Origin: Crocinitomicaceae bacterium
GTDB taxonomy: Bacteria > Bacteroidota > Bacteroidia > Flavobacteriales_D > Crocinitomicaceae
Assembly: GCA_018402525.1 (NCBI GenBank)
Contig: JAGYIR010000010.1
Coordinates: 539,576-603,575 of the forward strand
Length of the DNA: 64,000 nt
Direction of reading: 5' to 3'
How positions within the stretch are numbered: position 1 is the first letter of the stretch; every line of letters starts with the position of its first letter. Both the position numbers and the translations under genes were made by a program. Below, one piece after another: positions 60,777-64,000 of this stretch. The notes beneath the pieces are model-generated. The model did not search any database. It was not told where the DNA came from and was given only the letters and a program-made list of their open reading frames with translations.

Positions 60777-62546
60777 ATGAAAAAACTATTACCTCTAATT
60801 CTCCTCATTACTTCCCACAGTATTTTCTCACAAGAAGAAATGCTTCCAAAGGGACTTACACAAGAAGAAAAATTATTTTTGGAGACCTATCAATTTAGCG
60901 CTCCATTCTCCGAAAAGGACATCATTACTCCACCCGTAGGCTCAGAAATTAGAACTCCTGGTCAGTGGGAAGAAGTACAAGCAGTTTGTATAACATGGAC
61001 TGGATTTCCATCCATACATCGAGATTTGGTCGAAGCTATTCAACAGGAATGTGAAGTATGGATAGTATGTTCTGATTCAAATGCAGTTAAGAACAATATT
61101 ACTTCCAATGGAGGTTCGCTTATAAACACACGTTACTTTGAACTTCCATATAACAGTATATGGATGAGGGATTACGGCCCAAATTCGGTGTATTTAGAAG
61201 GAGTAGATGAATTGGTATTTGTAGATTGGATTTACAATCGTCCACGACCAAATGATGACGTTACACCGGTTGGAATTGGTGATCAAATGAACATTCCTGT
61301 GTATTCGATGACCAACGCACCGAATGATTTAGTGCATACCGGAGGAAACTTTATGGCAGATGGATTTGGAACAGGTTTCTCTTCGCTCTTGGTAGATGAA
61401 GAAAACGATGCCGGATCTCCATTTACCATTTCAGCTCATAGTCCTGCCGCAGTGGATGCATTGATTGACGACTACCAAGGAATTAATCCTTACATCAAAA
61501 TGACGACATTGCCATACGATGACATTCACCACATTGATATGCATATGAAGTTGATGAATGAAGAAGTACTCTTGGTTGGAGAATTTCCGGCAGGAAGCTC
61601 TGATGGACCGCAAATTGAGTTAAACCTTCAATATATTCAGGACAATTACGTTTCAGCATTCGGAACTCCGTTTAAAATTGTGCGTGTACCAATGCCTCCT
61701 TCAACAGGTGGTGCTTATGCCCCAAGTGCTTATTACCGAACTTACGCGAACAACATCATCGTGAACAAAACAGTGATTGTACCAACTTACAGAGAAGAAT
61801 ATGATACTACAGCATTGCGCATTATTCAAGAAGTAATGCCTGGTTATAACGTGGTGGGCATCGATGTAGATAACACGGGAGCAAATCTTATTGCACAAGG
61901 TGGTGCATTGCATTGTATTACAAAGGAAGTAGCGAGCGATGATCCATTGTGGATAGCACATCAAAATCACCCAGACACAGAAGAAGTCGTAAATCCGTAT
62001 GAGATTACTGCAATGATTCGCCATCAAAGTGGAATTTCAAACGCAACGTTGTATTATAAAACAGATTTTTTAGGAGCATATACATCTGTTCCAATGTCAT
62101 TTGTGAGTGGTTATGATTGGACGGCAAACATTCCAGCGCAGACCGAAGGGACAAGAATTTGGTATTACATTGAGGCGGAATCGGTAAGTGGAAAAGAACA
62201 AGTACGCCCAATAACGGCGCCAGACGGTTACTTTACATTTCTCGTTACCGGTGACGGCACAGCACAATTGGAAAGTTTAACAGAATTGTTTGGACAAGCA
62301 GCATTTCCAAATCCAACAAGTGGTTTGACGTGTATCCCATTGAACAATTCAGCAGCTTTTGACGGTTCGTTGATTTTGTACGATCAAGTTGGGAAGCCAA
62401 TCGAAGTGTTACATTCAGGGAAATTTATAGCTGGACCTCGTAAGTATTTTTTGGATGCGTCTAATTTACCTGCTGGAATGTATCATTTGGTATTAGAAAC
62501 ACCTAGCGGGTCAGTGACTCAGAAGCTAGGAGTTGCAGGAAAATAA
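60777..62546 (+). CDS. Secreted peptidylarginine/agmatine deiminase-type protein, T9SS cargo
   Basis: 589 residues. Order: signal peptide ending IFSQ (about 1-19), deiminase beta/alpha-propeller (about 55-390), an Ig-like domain (about 400-495), and a T9SS type A sorting domain (about 505-589, AAFPNPTSGLTCIP...). Catalytic residues are visible: Asp132 in WMRDYGPN, His252 and Asp254 in HHIDMHMKL, Cys380 in GGALHCITKEV. This is the layout of Porphyromonas gingivalis PPAD, which citrullinates C-terminal arginines, whereas cytosolic agmatine deiminases lack the export and sorting parts. Substrate (peptide or agmatine) is not determined. Divergent from the SGNH hydrolase. Confidence 0.85.
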   Translation: MKKLLPLILLITSHSIFSQEEMLPKGLTQEEKLFLETYQFSAPFSEKDIITPPVGSEIRTPGQWEEVQAVCITWTGFPSIHRDLVEAIQQECEVWIVCSDSNAVKNNITSNGGSLINTRYFELPYNSIWMRDYGPNSVYLEGVDELVFVDWIYNRPRPNDDVTPVGIGDQMNIPVYSMTNAPNDLVHTGGNFMADGFGTGFSSLLVDEENDAGSPFTISAHSPAAVDALIDDYQGINPYIKMTTLPYDDIHHIDMHMKLMNEEVLLVGEFPAGSSDGPQIELNLQYIQDNYVSAFGTPFKIVRVPMPPSTGGAYAPSAYYRTYANNIIVNKTVIVPTYREEYDTTALRIIQEVMPGYNVVGIDVDNTGANLIAQGGALHCITKEVASDDPLWIAHQNHPDTEEVVNPYEITAMIRHQSGISNATLYYKTDFLGAYTSVPMSFVSGYDWTANIPAQTEGTRIWYYIEAESVSGKEQVRPITAPDGYFTFLVTGDGTAQLESLTELFGQAAFPNPTSGLTCIPLNNSAAFDGSLILYDQVGKPIEVLHSGKFIAGPRKYFLDASNLPAGMYHLVLETPSGSVTQKLGVAGK

Positions 62547-62566
62547 TAGAAAACATATAATGAAGT

Positions 62567-62600
62567 AAAAAGGGCATTCACGTTTGTGGTTGCCCTTTTT
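62567..62600. terminator. Bidirectional terminator between deiminase and membrane genes
   Basis: AAAAAGGGCA (62567-62576) pairs with TGCCCTTTTT (62591-62600) around a 14-nt loop; A and T tracts on both sides serve both convergent genes. Confidence 0.85.
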
Positions 62601-62606
62601 TATATG

Positions 62607-62828
62607 CTATTTTTTGGTTTTTAATTTCGTGTAGAGCATTTCCCCAAGGATATAAAAAAGCAAGATCCAAGGCGCTCCATGCATGAGTAGGTCGAACCAA
62701 TCCATTCCAGTCATTGTTCTTCCGTACCAGATATTTGTCAATTGTTTCCAGATGTGCGCATGAGGGACAAACGGTGCCAATCCTAGTGTTAAACTTCCGA
62801 TGATGGCTAATCCAAGGTACTTTCTCAT
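62607..62828 (-). CDS. Small two-helix membrane protein
   Basis: 73 residues, two hydrophobic segments (about 4-22, 49-66) separated by HIWKQLTNIWYGRTMTGMDW. No family is recognised; similar small proteins sit beside fatty acid hydroxylases in Bacteroidetes. Its ATG overlaps the stop of the hydroxylase gene by 4 bp (ATGA), so the two are translationally coupled. Confidence 0.7.
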   Translation of the reverse strand: MRKYLGLAIIGSLTLGLAPFVPHAHIWKQLTNIWYGRTMTGMDWFDLLMHGAPWILLFYILGEMLYTKLKTKK

Positions 62829-63706
62829 TGTTTTCGTTTAAAAGGTTCTATTTGCTGTGCAAAGAAATTGGTTGGATAATTTTCTACGTTTTCAAATCCC
62901 AATTCAATGTCGCGACCAGAAGAAGGAACGTAATCCGTTTTAAAAATGTAATCCCAAATGCTCAATGTAATTCCGAAATTCATTCCGTACGGATGTTCTT
63001 TTGGAAGCTCTTTTGCATGGTGCCAAATATGCATTTTTGGATTATTCAAAATGTACTTGAGTGGACCATAATCCCAACCAACGTTAGCATGATTGAGGTG
63101 CCCAATCAATATCGCTCCGGCATGCATTATAAATGCGTATTCTATTTTGAAGTTCAGCACGTATGCGAGGACAATATAAATTGCTGTCTTGTACAGGAAT
63201 GATTCAAAAAAGTGGTAACGCAAGTGCGCTGCAAATCCCATTTCTTTCACCGAGTGATGAAGTTTATGGAAGCGCCACAGGAATGGAACTCGGTGTAATA
63301 AATTGTGCACTGACCACTGAACGAAATCAAAAATTATAAAGTAAATAATGAATTGTAAGACCATGTGCAGGCCTGATAAATCAAACAGGTAATTGCTGGG
63401 GAGTCCAATTCCACTCATCATTTTACCAAACAATTTTGCCGACGTGTTGGAAAGCGCAACAAATATGAGGAGATTAAAAATGTAGAAATTGAAGAACATG
63501 TAAAACGCATCCAACCAAAAATCCTTTCGTATGAATTTTTGATTTTTTCGCCATGGCAAGAGCATTTCTAGGATCCAAACCGCAAGTGAGACTAGAATCA
63601 ACCATGTAAAATAATTGAACCCATCAAACGGATGCGAAATCGTGTTCCACAAGTATTTCGCATAGCCCGTAAACGAATTAACGAATGTATTATAGAGCTC
63701 TTCCAT
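62825..63706 (-). CDS. Sterol desaturase/fatty acid hydroxylase family protein
   Basis: 293 residues with about four membrane helices. The di-iron histidine boxes are intact: HNLLH (134-138), HKLHH (147-151) and HIWHH (226-230), with HLNHANVGWDYG (203-214) also contributing. The family hydroxylates or desaturates lipids with O2 in the membrane; the bacterial substrate is unknown. It forms an operon with the small membrane protein downstream. The rhodanese gene lies upstream, 6 bp away. Confidence 0.88.
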   Translation of the reverse strand: MEELYNTFVNSFTGYAKYLWNTISHPFDGFNYFTWLILVSLAVWILEMLLPWRKNQKFIRKDFWLDAFYMFFNFYIFNLLIFVALSNTSAKLFGKMMSGIGLPSNYLFDLSGLHMVLQFIIYFIIFDFVQWSVHNLLHRVPFLWRFHKLHHSVKEMGFAAHLRYHFFESFLYKTAIYIVLAYVLNFKIEYAFIMHAGAILIGHLNHANVGWDYGPLKYILNNPKMHIWHHAKELPKEHPYGMNFGITLSIWDYIFKTDYVPSSGRDIELGFENVENYPTNFFAQQIEPFKRKQ

Positions 63707-63712
63707 GATTTT

Positions 63713-64000
63713 TTAATCCACGTATTTTAACATTTTTGTCCACGGTCCACCGTTGTACGCTTCAATCCCTGCAGCAGCCAACTGTGCTTTTGCTGCTCCA
63801 GAACGCATTCCCGAAGCGCATACGCAGATAACAGGAGTATTTAAACTCTTTATCTGTTTAATACGACCTGGAATATTTCCCACTGGAATGTTCTCTGATC
63901 CCGGTACAGCTCCCCCTTTAAATTCTCCTTGAGATCTTACATCTATAATTACTGCGCCCTCGTCGAGTAGCTTTTTATAATCTGTTTTTTTGAATAGTTT
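63713..64000 (-). CDS. Rhodanese-like domain protein, 5' truncated by window edge
   Basis: The last 95 residues are visible, the start lying beyond the window. DEGAVIIDVRSQGEFKGGAV is the rhodanese entry, and the active-site loop VCASGMRSGAAKAQL holds the catalytic cysteine, followed by GIEAYNGGPWTKMLKYVD and stop. A single-domain sulfurtransferase is likely, but an N-terminal domain beyond the edge cannot be excluded. It is 6 bp from the hydroxylase gene, so likely one operon. Confidence 0.88.
   Translation of the reverse strand, partial: KLFKKTDYKKLLDEGAVIIDVRSQGEFKGGAVPGSENIPVGNIPGRIKQIKSLNTPVICVCASGMRSGAAKAQLAAAGIEAYNGGPWTKMLKYVD

Overview
The window comes from the chromosome of a member of the Bacteroidetes, most likely the order Flavobacteriales; a Crocinitomicaceae/Fluviicola-like organism is a guess. 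The evidence is type IX secretion (T9SS) sorting domains of types A and B, DUF5686 and DUF349 proteins, a FecA-like receptor with a carboxypeptidase-like N-domain, promoters of the TTG-N19-TAnnTTTG kind, few Shine-Dalgarno sites, and an archaeal/eukaryotic-type glycyl-tRNA synthetase.

Layout. 1-4.3 kb is an envelope-biogenesis run: the end of bamA, two OmpH/Skp chaperones and murI. 4.4-29.8 kb is mostly housekeeping: a group III truncated haemoglobin, a FecA-like receptor, serS, an OmpA/lipoprotein/TPR group, msrA, glyS, two related flavoproteins, an AsmA-like protein, a PfkB kinase with DUF349 and membrane-protein genes, an LD-carboxypeptidase, a VWA protein, an esterase, a heavy-metal-domain lipoprotein and engB. 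41.3-64 kb holds a persulfide dioxygenase-rhodanese fusion, dusB, a PLP decarboxylase, paaZ, several T9SS cargo proteins (CUB-like, PKD/type B, SGNH hydrolase, peptidylarginine-deiminase-like), a SPASM radical SAM enzyme, ctaA, a TSUP permease, a CAU tRNA, a fatty acid hydroxylase and a partial rhodanese.

The accessory part is 29.7-41.1 kb. First, 29763-32967 is a complete 3.2-kb transposon: 28-bp terminal inverted repeats (27 matching), a flush 8-bp target duplication, an IS1595/ISXO2-type transposase and passengers (an XRE regulator, a lipoprotein, a 297-aa unknown protein and a tRNA-like sequence with a non-canonical anticodon loop). It sits 2 bp after the engB stop codon. Second, 37.28-41.14 kb carries co-oriented genes separated by imperfect palindromes with TAAC/GTTA ends. 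Two of these begin at or within 4 bp of the preceding stop codon, as integron attC sites do. The cargo is a PAS histidine kinase, a 50-aa lipoprotein, a DUF1036 protein, another lipoprotein and a ParDE module. A second ParDE module at 33.6-34.1 kb has the same TACC-N7-GGTA element upstream.

How the genes work together. BamA and the OmpH proteins build the outer membrane that T9SS cargo must cross. MsrA, the globin, the persulfide dioxygenase and the FecA-like receptor point to an aerobic lifestyle with iron uptake and oxidative or sulfur stress control. The 59-62.5 kb cluster encodes two divergent exported enzymes. No rRNA, CRISPR array, integrase or replication origin was seen.
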